A DNA stretch of 36,027 nucleotides from Akkermansiaceae bacterium (lineage in GTDB: Bacteria > Verrucomicrobiota > Verrucomicrobiia > Verrucomicrobiales > Akkermansiaceae). The stretch lies in NCBI GenBank assembly GCA_021733795.1, contig JAIPKB010000030.1, forward strand, positions 1 through 36,027, given 5' to 3'. The notes under the pieces are model-generated. The model worked only from the letters and a program-made list of their open reading frames with translations. It did not search any database and was not told the DNA's origin. This document shows, one piece after another, positions 7,379-15,490 of this stretch. Position numbers and translations under genes: made by a program. Each line of letters begins with the position of its first letter. Position 1 is the stretch's first letter.

Positions 7379-8599
7379 TCAGGGTTGGCCGGTCGCCGCC
7401 TGGTGCCGGGCGGCGGCGAGGTGGAACTCGCGCAGGGCATCGATGCGGGTCGCGGCGAGCTGCAAGAGCTGCTCGCGGGCGCGGAGGACGGTTTGCAACT
7501 GGGTCTGACCGTTTCGCCAGGCGGTTTCCGCAGCCGCCACCTGTTCGTCGGCCAGTGGTTGGAGTTGGTTGGTGATTTCGTCGGCCAGCGCCGCCCACTC
7601 GCGCATCTCGGAACGGGCGGTCTCGACTTCAAGCTTGATGGTGCGGGCAAGCGCACGATGTTCGAGTTGCTTTCGCTGATGGCGGGCCACGGCTTCGGCG
7701 ATGCCACCCTCGTTTTTGTTCCAAAACGGCAACGGGATTTTCAGCTGAAACCCCAGAATGCCGTCGCTCTGCCGACCCACCGGCACGTCTTCGGTGTGCT
7801 CGAGAGCGGTGAATACGCCGATCTCAAGGTCGTCATACCGGCGGGATTCCTCAAGGGTGATCGACTGCGCCGCCGCTCCGATTTCCAGCTTGGCGGTTTG
7901 CAGATCCGGCCGGTTGAAACTCCCCGTCGCCGTTGGCATCGCGATCGGCGGGAGCTTGCCGGAGACCACCAAGCCCTGGTTGGGCAACATGCCTAACAAC
8001 GGCTTGAGCCCGCCAATCAATCCTGCTTCGCGGGCGTCGAGCTGGCGCACCTCGGCGGCCACCCGCGCCGACTCGATCCGGGCCTGCCCGGCGTCGAGCA
8101 ACGAGCCCTCACCCTTGTCCGCCGCCTGTCGAATCGAGTCCGCCAGTTCGCCGGTCACTTTCGCCTGCGCCTCGAGCAGGCTCCGGCGTTCGCGGATTGC
8201 CAGCACCTCGATGAGGACCGCCCGTGCCTGGGCGGCAAGGCGGCGTTCGAATTCGCGGACCTCGGTTTCCGCGATGGTGACTTGGGTGAGCGAAAGCGCC
8301 TTTTCGCTCCGCAGACGGTCGGTGACCGGGAACCTCTGGGAAAAGCCGATTTCGATACGGCCCTCGTTGAAATCGCGGTTGGACTCGGCGGCAAACTGGA
8401 GTTCGGGATTCGCGCGCCGCCCGGCTTGTTCAACCCGGCCCAGGGCCTCCTGGATCCGCACCCGCGCGGCGGCAAGATCCGGATTCTGGGAATGCACCCG
8501 GTTGGCCAGATTGGCCAGGGTTACGATCACCGACGACTCCCCCCGGAGAACCGGTGAAATCGATATCACAAAAATAGGAAAATATTTGAGAATGGACAT
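7379..8599 (-). CDS. TolC/CusC-type outer-membrane efflux protein
   Basis: This is the outer-membrane channel of the tripartite exporter. The 406-residue protein has a signal peptide (MSILKYFPIFVISISPVLRGES) and two tandem outer-membrane-efflux repeats rich in Ala, Arg and Glu helices. The first runs from ANRVHSQNPDLAAARVRI through VLIEVLAIRERRSLLEAQ, the second from FNRPDLQTAKLEI through LKIPLPFWNKNEGGIAEA to the C-terminal helices. PLPFWNKNEG is typical of heavy-metal members. The ATG at 8599 is chosen because it begins the signal peptide; the frame stays open upstream to 8713 with no plausible leader. The start codon lies inside a 6-bp tandem repeat. The adaptor gene follows 27 bp on. Confidence 0.9.
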   Translation of the reverse strand: MSILKYFPIFVISISPVLRGESSVIVTLANLANRVHSQNPDLAAARVRIQEALGRVEQAGRRANPELQFAAESNRDFNEGRIEIGFSQRFPVTDRLRSEKALSLTQVTIAETEVREFERRLAAQARAVLIEVLAIRERRSLLEAQAKVTGELADSIRQAADKGEGSLLDAGQARIESARVAAEVRQLDAREAGLIGGLKPLLGMLPNQGLVVSGKLPPIAMPTATGSFNRPDLQTAKLEIGAAAQSITLEESRRYDDLEIGVFTALEHTEDVPVGRQSDGILGFQLKIPLPFWNKNEGGIAEAVARHQRKQLEHRALARTIKLEVETARSEMREWAALADEITNQLQPLADEQVAAAETAWRNGQTQLQTVLRAREQLLQLAATRIDALREFHLAAARHQAATGQP

Positions 8600-8613
8600 G
8601 GATATGGATATGG
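8592..8613 (-). repeat. 6-bp tandem repeat containing the start codon of the efflux channel
   Basis: On the + strand the units are ATGGAC, ATGGAT, ATGGAT and ATGG. On the coding strand the ATG at 8599-8597 is part of the array, and the other units differ from it by a single base. Confidence 0.65.
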
Positions 8614-8732
8614 TATTTGAAACTTCTGGATTGGACGCGATCCGCACGTGGGGATCGCCGCAGGCTGTCCCAAACCTTGGGATGCCGCACGCCGGTTCGC
8701 GCCACCAAGGCACGAGGGAGCGTCAAGCCAGC

Positions 8733-9083
8733 TCAAATAACCGGTGGAATATCCTTTTCCAGACACGGGCCGTCCGGCAGGACGTCGCCTTCGTGGCGCA
8801 ACCACAAGCCCGACGACTCATGCAGTACCAACCCGATCAACCCAGCCCCGTCCACCGCGTATGGCGTGGCGTGACCACAGATCCCGTGGTGGTGGTGGTG
8901 CTCGGCCGGGCATTTGTCATCGTGGTCCGGATCGCCACCCGGACACTCGCCGTGTTCGACATGACACTTGCCATCGGCATGGGTCTTGGCCACCACCTCA
9001 CATGGGTCGGGGGCAAACATCCTCGCCTGCAGCCCGGCTAGCAGGATGCAAAAGACGAACCATCTGACGAAAAGATGTCGCAT
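8733..9083 (-). CDS. Secreted His/Cys-rich putative metal-binding protein
   Basis: A 116-residue protein and first gene of the metal-efflux cluster. A short signal peptide or anchor (residues 4-20, FVRWFVFCILLAGLQA) leads to a ligand-dense stretch at 28-71: C28, H35, C40, H41, H44, C47, H54, C58, a run of five histidines at 62-66, C69 and H71. The remainder (PYAVDGAGLIGLVLHES) is ordinary. I recognise no named family; periplasmic metal binding is inferred from composition and from the efflux genes 133 bp downstream. The start is set by the signal peptide. A promoter (9094-9122) lies only 10 bp before the ATG, so the mRNA leader should be about 4 nt. Confidence 0.8.
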   Translation of the reverse strand: MRHLFVRWFVFCILLAGLQARMFAPDPCEVVAKTHADGKCHVEHGECPGGDPDHDDKCPAEHHHHHGICGHATPYAVDGAGLIGLVLHESSGLWLRHEGDVLPDGPCLEKDIPPVI

Positions 9084-9093
9084 CGACGGACGG

Positions 9094-9122
9094 CAGATAG
9101 GTGACAACCAACCCGATGTCAA
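9094..9122 (-). promoter_or_regulatory. Promoter of the metal-efflux operon
   Basis: On the minus strand, TTGACA (9122-9117), a 17-bp spacer and TATCTG (9099-9094). Only 10 bp separate the -10 box from the ATG at 9083, which predicts a nearly leaderless transcript. Confidence 0.65.
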
Positions 9123-9136
9123 TCTCTGAATAGAGA
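9123..9136. promoter_or_regulatory. Candidate operator palindrome next to the metal-operon -35 box
   Basis: TCTCTGAATAGAGA has perfect 5-bp arms and a 4-bp centre, and abuts the -35 box. An activator or repressor site is possible. No regulator gene lies in the cluster, so the partner is unknown. A short TTCGGTG repeat follows at about 9140-9162. Confidence 0.35.
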
Positions 9137-9296
9137 ATATTTCGGTGTTCGGTGTTTCGGTAGCTCCGTATTTGCGTCTGGCCCTCAAGGAGCGTGGGCG
9201 TCCTCGCCCGCCAGCCAAAGGATCGTGAAAGGAAAGCACAAGCGAGGCCGGGACGACTTCCCTTGATGTCACCCTTCCAGCCGTCGCCAGCGGACC

Positions 9297-10583
9297 TCAG
9301 TGCTGCGCCAGCAGCTCCACGATCCGGCGGGTGGCACCGTGATGGCGTTCGAGAATGGCGGTGGCACGGGCGGTGACATCGGCCGCGTATGCCGGATCAA
9401 GCGTGCGCTGGATCGCCGCGACGAGCTGGTCCCGGGTGGCCGGCCGGAGACAGGCGGCGACGGCGGTGAGTTGGGTGACCAACGGCTCGAAGTTTTCCAT
9501 GTGCGGCCCAAAGATGACCGGCTTGGCCGCTTGGATCGCCTCACAGGGGTTCTGACCGCCGGTGGATAGAAAACTTTTTCCAACAATCACCACGTCGGCG
9601 TGGGCGGTCCAGTCCCGAAGTTCACCGGTGGTATCCACCACCAGACAGGCGGTGGCTGGCCGGGCGGGCGGCCGGTGGATCGAGCGTAAGACCACCTCGA
9701 ACCCGGCGCGGCCGAGGTCGGCGGCGACTTGGGCACGGCGCTCGGCATGGCGGGGGACGATCACCGGCAACGCCTCAGGCACGGCCCGCCGGATCGCCTC
9801 CGCCAGCCACGCCTCCTCGCCGGCATGGGTGCTGGCCGCAAGGATCACCGGCCGCCGCTGCGCGCCTTCCGCAAAAGTTTCCAGGATGGCGGCAAACTCC
9901 GGTCGCCGGATTGGCACCGGACCACTGCCGGGGTCGATCTTGAGACTGCCGGTGGGATGGATTTTTGCGGCGGCCACGCCGAGGGTGTGCCAGATGGCGG
10001 CGTCGGCCGGATCCTGGACGGCGACCACATCCAGCATGCCGAACAGCGGGCGCACCCATGCGGCGAAGCGCCGGTAGCGGGCGGCCGAGCGGGGCGACAA
10101 GCGGGCATTGACCAGACTCACCGGGATCCCGCGGCGGCGGCAGGCGAGCAGCAACTGCGGCCAAGCCTCACCCTCCACCAGCACGATCCGGGTGGGCTCA
10201 AACCGCTCCAAATACCGCCGCACCATGACTGGAAAATCCAGCGGTGCGTAGGTCACCCGGACGCCCTCCAGCTCGGCACCGGTGGCCACCGCATGACCGG
10301 TGGCGGTGCCGGTGGCCAGCACGAACCGGAGCGCGGGCTCGGTGGTCCGCCATTCGCGGATCAGCTTGAGCGCCAACAGCGCCTCGCCCACACTCACCGC
10401 ATGCAGGTGGACGGCGCCACAGGGTTCGAACTCCGGCGGCTCGCCATAGAGCGACACGCGTTCCTCCAGCCGGGTGCCCAGCCCGCCACGCCGCAGCATC
10501 CTGCCCAGCCAGCCGGGAAATGCCGTCAGGAAAAGCAGCGGCAACAGCAGCCGGTAGATGGTGAGCCCCAGGAAGAATCGCAT
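9297..10583 (-). CDS. waaA: 3-deoxy-D-manno-octulosonic acid (Kdo) transferase
   Basis: This GT30 enzyme adds Kdo from CMP-Kdo to the lipid A precursor at the inner membrane. The 428-residue protein begins with the usual membrane-associating helix (YRLLLPLLFLTAFPGWL). It then has VHLHAVSVGEALLALKL with the catalytic Glu position, FVLATGTATGHAV, PLDFPVMVRRYLERFEPTRIVLVEGEAWPQLL, VNARLSPRSAARYRR, and in the C-terminal half VIVGKSFLSTGGQNPCEAIQAAKPVIFGPHMENF, all strong WaaA blocks. Length is normal. It is the last gene of a minus-strand run with rsmD 12 bp upstream. Its presence supports a Kdo-containing LPS. Confidence 0.95.
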   Translation of the reverse strand: MRFFLGLTIYRLLLPLLFLTAFPGWLGRMLRRGGLGTRLEERVSLYGEPPEFEPCGAVHLHAVSVGEALLALKLIREWRTTEPALRFVLATGTATGHAVATGAELEGVRVTYAPLDFPVMVRRYLERFEPTRIVLVEGEAWPQLLLACRRRGIPVSLVNARLSPRSAARYRRFAAWVRPLFGMLDVVAVQDPADAAIWHTLGVAAAKIHPTGSLKIDPGSGPVPIRRPEFAAILETFAEGAQRRPVILAASTHAGEEAWLAEAIRRAVPEALPVIVPRHAERRAQVAADLGRAGFEVVLRSIHRPPARPATACLVVDTTGELRDWTAHADVVIVGKSFLSTGGQNPCEAIQAAKPVIFGPHMENFEPLVTQLTAVAACLRPATRDQLVAAIQRTLDPAYAADVTARATAILERHHGATRRIVELLAQH

Positions 10584-10595
10584 CGCACGCCGACT

Positions 10596-11153
10596 CTACG
10601 CCGAAACCTCCCGAGCGTAAAGCAGGATGGCGCTGCTGCCGTATTCGCGCCGATCCCGCAACCCCCACCCGGCAGCTGCGGGGCTGGCCTGGCTGGCGGA
10701 GATTTCCGCGATGAACCAACCCTGCGCCGCAAGCCGTGGCGGAAGCAGGTCGCCCGCCAGCAATTTCGCGACCAGATCGGGGTCGCCGGGGGTTTTGCAA
10801 TATGGTGGATCGGCGAAAATCAGGTCGTAGGCGGCGAGGTCACGGCGCAGGTACGCCCCCACCTCGGCCCGGACCACCCGCCCGCCAGCGAGCTTGGATT
10901 TCATGAGATTCTGGGTGATCACGGAAGCCGCCTGCCGATGCTCGTCCACAAACACGCAGGAGGCGGCACCTCGACTGAGGGCTTCCAGACCGATCGCGCC
11001 GGAGCCGGCAAACAAATCGAGCACCCGCGCGTTTTCCACCCGTTCACCGAGAATCGAGAACATCGCCTGGCGCACAAAATCGGTGGTGGGGCGGGCTACT
11101 GCGGAAGGGACCTTGATCGTGAGCCGGCCGGCGGATCCGGCGATGATTCTCAT
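10596..11153 (-). CDS. rsmD: 16S rRNA (guanine(966)-N(2))-methyltransferase
   Basis: This SAM-dependent enzyme methylates G966 of 16S rRNA during 30S assembly. The 185-residue protein shows the family opening MRIIAGSAGR, then RPTTDFVRQAMFSIL, the SAM loop VLDLFAGSGAIGLEALSRGA (45-64), the acidic VFVDEH, and the catalytic FADPPY (DPPY at 115-118). Length and order are typical. The start overlaps the stop of the upstream AsmA-like gene by 4 bp, so the two are translationally coupled; waaA follows 12 bp downstream. Confidence 0.95.
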   Translation of the reverse strand: MRIIAGSAGRLTIKVPSAVARPTTDFVRQAMFSILGERVENARVLDLFAGSGAIGLEALSRGAASCVFVDEHRQAASVITQNLMKSKLAGGRVVRAEVGAYLRRDLAAYDLIFADPPYCKTPGDPDLVAKLLAGDLLPPRLAAQGWFIAEISASQASPAAAGWGLRDRREYGSSAILLYAREVSA

Positions 11154-12571
11154 GGCGGGGTGGGTGGTGGTTCGAGTGAATCGGGCGGGATTTCCTCGCC
11201 GAGCGTGAGCAGGGGCTGCTGGATGGTGCCGGAGAGCGACAAGTCCAGCGCCACCCGCTGGGGTGTGCTCAGCGGAGTGGGACGGGGTTCGGATGCCAGA
11301 TCGGGAAACACCCGCCGGGCAACGGCGGCGGCGGTCTCCGGCGGAGCCACCAGCCGGAGCACTGCGGCCACCCGGCCGTCGGCCAGCAGCGTGCCATTTC
11401 CTAACAACGAAAGATCATCCCCAACCAACCGGAGATCCGGGCAGGAAAGCATCCCGCCGCGAATGACCGCAGTGCAGGACGCCTCATCAAACGCGAGTTT
11501 CTCCCCGGCATACCGGGTGTCAATCCCGGACGCCGTGCCCACCAGATCGCCCTGCCAGGAACCGGGGACCAGCAGCCCGCCGAGAAACCTGGCCTGAACG
11601 AGGGCGGCCCCGGCTTCCACGCTGAGGCCAAACCGAGGCATCGCCAGCGATATCGGCTGCAGCGGCAGTTCGACTGAGAGGTGGGCCGGCAACCCGGGCA
11701 GCAGCGCCAATTGCCCGCCGCAGCGGACCTCCAGCCCGGCGACCCGGGTGAGCACCGGGTCCGGCTGCAGGGTGAGCACCGGATCCTGCCATGCGAGCCT
11801 CGCGTGAAACCCGGACAGGATCTCCTCACCCCCCACTGCCAGCGTTTTCACCCCGATGGTCGAAGATGCTGGAGCGCCCGCCAGCGGGAGATCGCCGTCC
11901 AAACCATCGAGTTTGAGCAAAACCCGCCGATCTGCCGCCGAACACAGTTGGAATGAGGCCGACCGCAGATGAAGCCAGCATGTGGGTGCGGGCGGCGGAG
12001 CCGCGGCGGGTGCGGCGGCGGGCGGGACTGCTGGTTTGGCACCAGCCGCAGGTCCGGGCTCACGGTCGGGTGGGGAGGAGCCGGGGACAGCGGACGGGGA
12101 AGGACCGGGAGTGGCGGCGGCCAACGGCATCGATGGCGCCACCTCCACCTGCTGGGCCAGGTGGGACATCATCTCGACCGTGAGCACCAACCTGGGCTGG
12201 TCCACCGTTAGCGTGCGGATCGACAAACGCCGCTTCAGCAGCGCCGACCACACCGGTTGGATCCTGACCAAATCGATCTCCAACAGCGGCTTGGCAACCT
12301 GCTCGCGCAGGGTGGCCGGTTGGGCAATCTCCACCCGGCCGAGGGTGATCCCGTTCCACGGCGACCACGACGCCGAGCCGATCCGGGTATCCAGTCCGCA
12401 GCGTTGCTGGATGCGTCCGGCGAGCGTCGCGCGGCCCCATGCCGAGGCCAGCCAGAGATTGCTCAGACCGAAGGCGAGGGCCGGCAACAGCAGCCCAAGC
12501 AACCACACCCGCCGCACCCAGATCCTCAGCCGGTGGCGTATCGGAACCGCGGTGGAGCCATCGGATTCCAT
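11150..12571 (-). CDS. Inner-membrane-anchored AsmA-like protein
   Basis: A 473-residue protein with one N-terminal membrane helix (about 22-43), then the start of an AsmA/DUF-like periplasmic repeat fold (LAGRIQQRCGLDTRIGSASWSPWNGITLGRVEI, and LEIDLVRIQPVWSALLKRRLSIRTLTVDQPRLVL). A disordered Pro/Ala-rich linker at about 144-197 precedes a beta-rich C-terminal part. The N-terminal pattern of short beta segments and 'L-V-x-P-R-L' resembles AsmA-family proteins involved in lipid traffic between membranes; this is inference and no catalytic motif is visible. The operon with waaA agrees with an envelope role. It overlaps rsmD by 4 bp and starts 9 bp after the upstream gene's stop. Confidence 0.7.
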   Translation of the reverse strand: MESDGSTAVPIRHRLRIWVRRVWLLGLLLPALAFGLSNLWLASAWGRATLAGRIQQRCGLDTRIGSASWSPWNGITLGRVEIAQPATLREQVAKPLLEIDLVRIQPVWSALLKRRLSIRTLTVDQPRLVLTVEMMSHLAQQVEVAPSMPLAAATPGPSPSAVPGSSPPDREPGPAAGAKPAVPPAAAPAAAPPPAPTCWLHLRSASFQLCSAADRRVLLKLDGLDGDLPLAGAPASSTIGVKTLAVGGEEILSGFHARLAWQDPVLTLQPDPVLTRVAGLEVRCGGQLALLPGLPAHLSVELPLQPISLAMPRFGLSVEAGAALVQARFLGGLLVPGSWQGDLVGTASGIDTRYAGEKLAFDEASCTAVIRGGMLSCPDLRLVGDDLSLLGNGTLLADGRVAAVLRLVAPPETAAAVARRVFPDLASEPRPTPLSTPQRVALDLSLSGTIQQPLLTLGEEIPPDSLEPPPTPP

Positions 12572-12580
12572 GGCCGGAAG

Positions 12581-13327
12581 CTAGCGTTTCGGGGCCGGCT
12601 TACCATCGGTCTTGGTTGCCGGAAGCTTGATTTCACCAGCCTTGCCAGTGGCGAAGCGGACGACGATGCTCTTGTCCACCACCGGCGTGCCCTCGCTGGA
12701 AACCTCCTGAAACCGGTACACCAGCAAGCCGTGGCCGGAACCTTCCAAGCGACCGATCGCAAAGTTCTCCTTGCTCTTTCCAAGCGTCGTCTCCTCCTGA
12801 AACTTCCATTCCTTGCCGACCCACCCGCCGAGGATGCTGTCGGCATCCGCCTTGATGTCCTCAATGCGTTTCAACTCACCGTTCGGGGAATTGAACGAAT
12901 CCGTGGCCTCGTTGTAGCGCAGGGTGGAAATGCAGCCGGCCGAGCCGGTAGCAGTGATGGTCCAGGAGCCACCCGCCCCCTTACGCAGCAGGATCAGCAC
13001 CTCCTCCTTGCGCTTGAACTCACGCTTGGCCCAGAGCTTGCGGTAGTCGTCGTATTCCTCCTGGGTGAGTCCCAACTTGGGATCGAATGGCAGCGGCACC
13101 CCGGGCTTGGCCTTGGCCGTAAAATCCTTGAACCACTTCGGGTCCAGCCGGGCAGCGGCTTCGACCTTGGCAATGTAGCGATCAATCTCCCGCGGCGGCA
13201 GGACGATCCCGATCTCGCCACGCATCGGCACCCCCTCAGCGAGGACACCGGCAAAAACCTTGGGAACTTCCGCAGAAGCCGTGAGTGAGACCATGGCGGA
13301 GGCGACGAGCAGGAGATGGAATTTCAT
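12581..13327 (-). CDS. Secreted protein of unknown function, first gene of the waaA operon
   Basis: A 248-residue protein. Residues 1-19 are a signal peptide (MKFHLLLVASAMVSLTASA). The mature part is soluble and charged, with LPPREIDRYIAKVEAAARLDPKW, a helical stretch LGLTQEEYDDYRKLWAKREFKRKEEVLILLRK, and a beta-rich second half (GSWTITATGSAGCISTLRYN, LLVYRFQEVSSEG). I know no family for it. It is the first of four tightly spaced minus-strand genes (unknown, AsmA-like, rsmD, waaA), with 9 bp to the next one. The 254-bp divergent gap to the gene at 13582 must hold promoters for both, but I find no convincing -35/-10 pair. Confidence 0.8.
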   Translation of the reverse strand: MKFHLLLVASAMVSLTASAEVPKVFAGVLAEGVPMRGEIGIVLPPREIDRYIAKVEAAARLDPKWFKDFTAKAKPGVPLPFDPKLGLTQEEYDDYRKLWAKREFKRKEEVLILLRKGAGGSWTITATGSAGCISTLRYNEATDSFNSPNGELKRIEDIKADADSILGGWVGKEWKFQEETTLGKSKENFAIGRLEGSGHGLLVYRFQEVSSEGTPVVDKSIVVRFATGKAGEIKLPATKTDGKPAPKR

Positions 13328-13581
13328 ATCTTCAGGGAGACTGGGGGGCGGACCGGAGTTTGAACGCCCCCGCTCGAAAACTCAAGCGGCATTCCGCAAA
13401 TCGACGATTTTGACTTGGCAGCCCTCATGCTCCAGTTATCCTGCTGAGACCACCCACCTTCCACCATGCCCGCCATTCCGCTCCTGAACCCATCTGCTGC
13501 TTCCGTTCCGGTGGGCTGCGGAACCCGTACTATTTCGAGGGCCAGCCGCCCCGGGCCAGGCCACCGGTATCGGACCACTCC

Positions 13582-15477
13582 ATGAATCTCCGCAGGCTTT
13601 CGACAATCGCGTATTTTTTTGCGTGGCCGCTGCTGTTGCTGGCGGCGGATGGCTTGATCCGGGCGCGGGTGGTGCTGGCGTTCGGCTGGGTGGAGTGGAG
13701 CTACTATTTGGCATCGGTGGCGCTGATGCTCGGCGTGTATTGCGTGGTGGCCTGGGGCTTGCGCCGCCTGCATCCGCGGTGGCCATACCGCGGCGCGCTC
13801 GCCATGGTGGCGGTTTTCAGCCTGACCATGGTCGCCTTCGGCTACGGTGCCTATCGTGCCAACGGCGACCTGCCTGACTTATTCCTCCTTTCCTACATCC
13901 GTTGCGAGCCGGAAAACGCGATGATCCTCTTCAAGGATTCGTTCAAGTTGTATTACCTTTTGCCCCTGCTGCTGGCGATCACCGGGCTTTGCCTGCTGCT
14001 GGATCGCTCGCTCCGACTGGCTCCGGCATTGCCGCTGCGGGGGCTGCGCCGCCGGGTGCTCGCCGCCGGGCTTTGCTATGCGGCGATGTGGTATTGCTGG
14101 GGCGGCACTGCCGGGCGCGGCCAGTGTTTTGTCCCGATCGTGCGGATTCCGGCGGTGGTCGCGATGTATGGATACAACGAATGGAAAGGCATCAATCCGC
14201 GGCCGATCGAGCTTCCGCCACGGCAACCAACGTCGATTCCCGGAAAATTCCCCCGGTCTCCGGTCAATGTGCTGTTGATCCTCAATGAAAGCCTGCGCCG
14301 CCAGAACCTGGCAATCTACGGCCACCCGCGCGACACCACCCCCTGCATGACGCGGTTCGCGGCGGAACACCCGGAAAATTTGTTCAAGTTCAACCGGGCC
14401 TACACCAATTCCACCACCACCTTGTTGTCGGTGCCGAGCATTCTCACCGGCATTTCACCGCTCCAACCGATCCCATACCGGATCGAGGCCCCGCTGCTCT
14501 GGCAATGGGCCGGGGCCGCCGACATGGAGACCTTCCTCTTCACCTCCCACGATCTCTCCTGGTGCCACCTCGGCAGATTCATCACCACCCCGGCCCCGGA
14601 CACCCACTGGGACCAAACGGTGGACAAACTGCCCCACTACCGCGACTTGGGCAGCGACGACCACTTCACCGTGGATCGGGCGGTCCGGCACCTCAAAACC
14701 TCCGCGAATTCCAGCCGCCCCTTCATGGGCGTCGTCCACCTCAACACCAACCACTACCCCTACAACACCCGCCGGGAGTACCAGCACTGGAGCGGTTCCG
14801 ACGTGGACCTCTACGACAACACCATCCTCGAAACCGACACCCACACCGGCCGCCTCATCGACACCCTCCGAACCATTGGAAAACTGGAAAACACCGTCAT
14901 CATTTTTGCCTCCGACCATGGCGAGGCCTTCAAAGAGCACGGCTACATCGCGCATTTCTACTGCCATTTTGCCGAAACCGTCTCGGTCCCCCTGTGGATC
15001 TACCTGCCTCCGGCCCTGCTGCAAAACCGCGACTTGGCAGACCTCGGAAACAACCTGGACACAACCGTGCAGAATCTGGACATCCTGCCCACCATCGCGG
15101 ATTGCATCGGAGCCTGGGACCACCCGCTCGCGGCCGCGCCCCGCCAAGCGATGATGGGTCAAAGCCTGTTGCGCCCGCTCACCCCGGGCCGGACCGTGTG
15201 GATCACCAACACCGATGAATGCATCCACAGCGTGATCGGACTCAGTTCCATCACCGGCGACCAGCACTACATGATCCGCACCAGCAGCATGCCCGCCAAA
15301 GAGGATCTATACGACCTCGCCGCCGATCCCGCCGAACTGAACAATCTCTGGGAAACCCTCAGCGACACCCGCCGCAATGAAATCCGCCGGTCATTTCTCC
15401 GGTTTCCCGTCGCCGCCGGCATGATGCGGGCCGCCCTCCCCCAACTCGCACCAGACCCGGCCCCACACCCCAGATGA
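13582..15477 (+). CDS. Membrane alkaline-phosphatase-superfamily enzyme, phosphoethanolamine-transferase-like
   Basis: A 631-residue protein. Residues 1 to about 200 carry roughly five membrane helices; the rest is a periplasmic sulfatase/EptA-type catalytic domain. Metal and nucleophile sites are visible: E236 in LILNESLRRQNLAIYGHPRDTTP, a Thr cluster at 278-280 in TNSTTTLLSVPSILTG (nucleophile expected), and D445-H446 in FASDHGEAFKEHG. The layout matches transferases that move phosphoethanolamine or related head groups from phospholipid to lipid A, Kdo or glycans. EptA-type proteins usually have E-T in the first motif, whereas this has E-S, so donor and acceptor are uncertain. It lies divergent to the waaA operon, which favours an LPS role. 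No Shine-Dalgarno sequence is seen. Confidence 0.85.
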   Translation: MNLRRLSTIAYFFAWPLLLLAADGLIRARVVLAFGWVEWSYYLASVALMLGVYCVVAWGLRRLHPRWPYRGALAMVAVFSLTMVAFGYGAYRANGDLPDLFLLSYIRCEPENAMILFKDSFKLYYLLPLLLAITGLCLLLDRSLRLAPALPLRGLRRRVLAAGLCYAAMWYCWGGTAGRGQCFVPIVRIPAVVAMYGYNEWKGINPRPIELPPRQPTSIPGKFPRSPVNVLLILNESLRRQNLAIYGHPRDTTPCMTRFAAEHPENLFKFNRAYTNSTTTLLSVPSILTGISPLQPIPYRIEAPLLWQWAGAADMETFLFTSHDLSWCHLGRFITTPAPDTHWDQTVDKLPHYRDLGSDDHFTVDRAVRHLKTSANSSRPFMGVVHLNTNHYPYNTRREYQHWSGSDVDLYDNTILETDTHTGRLIDTLRTIGKLENTVIIFASDHGEAFKEHGYIAHFYCHFAETVSVPLWIYLPPALLQNRDLADLGNNLDTTVQNLDILPTIADCIGAWDHPLAAAPRQAMMGQSLLRPLTPGRTVWITNTDECIHSVIGLSSITGDQHYMIRTSSMPAKEDLYDLAADPAELNNLWETLSDTRRNEIRRSFLRFPVAAGMMRAALPQLAPDPAPHPR

Positions 15478-15490
15478 TCGGCGGTCCTGG

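Noticed and set aside
10420..10440. GGTTCGAACTCC, resembling a tRNA T-loop
   Set aside because: It lies within waaA coding sequence, and no acceptor or anticodon stems can be built around it.
9729..11597. 622-codon open frame on the + strand across waaA, rsmD and the AsmA-like gene
   Set aside because: The minus strand carries three recognisable proteins with conserved motifs; the + frame is rich in Gly, Arg, Gln and Pro without domains.
13400..13445. TTGACT near 13410 as a promoter for the gene at 13582
   Set aside because: Spacing to the best -10 candidate is 18-20 bp with a poor match, and it would leave a leader of about 140 nt.
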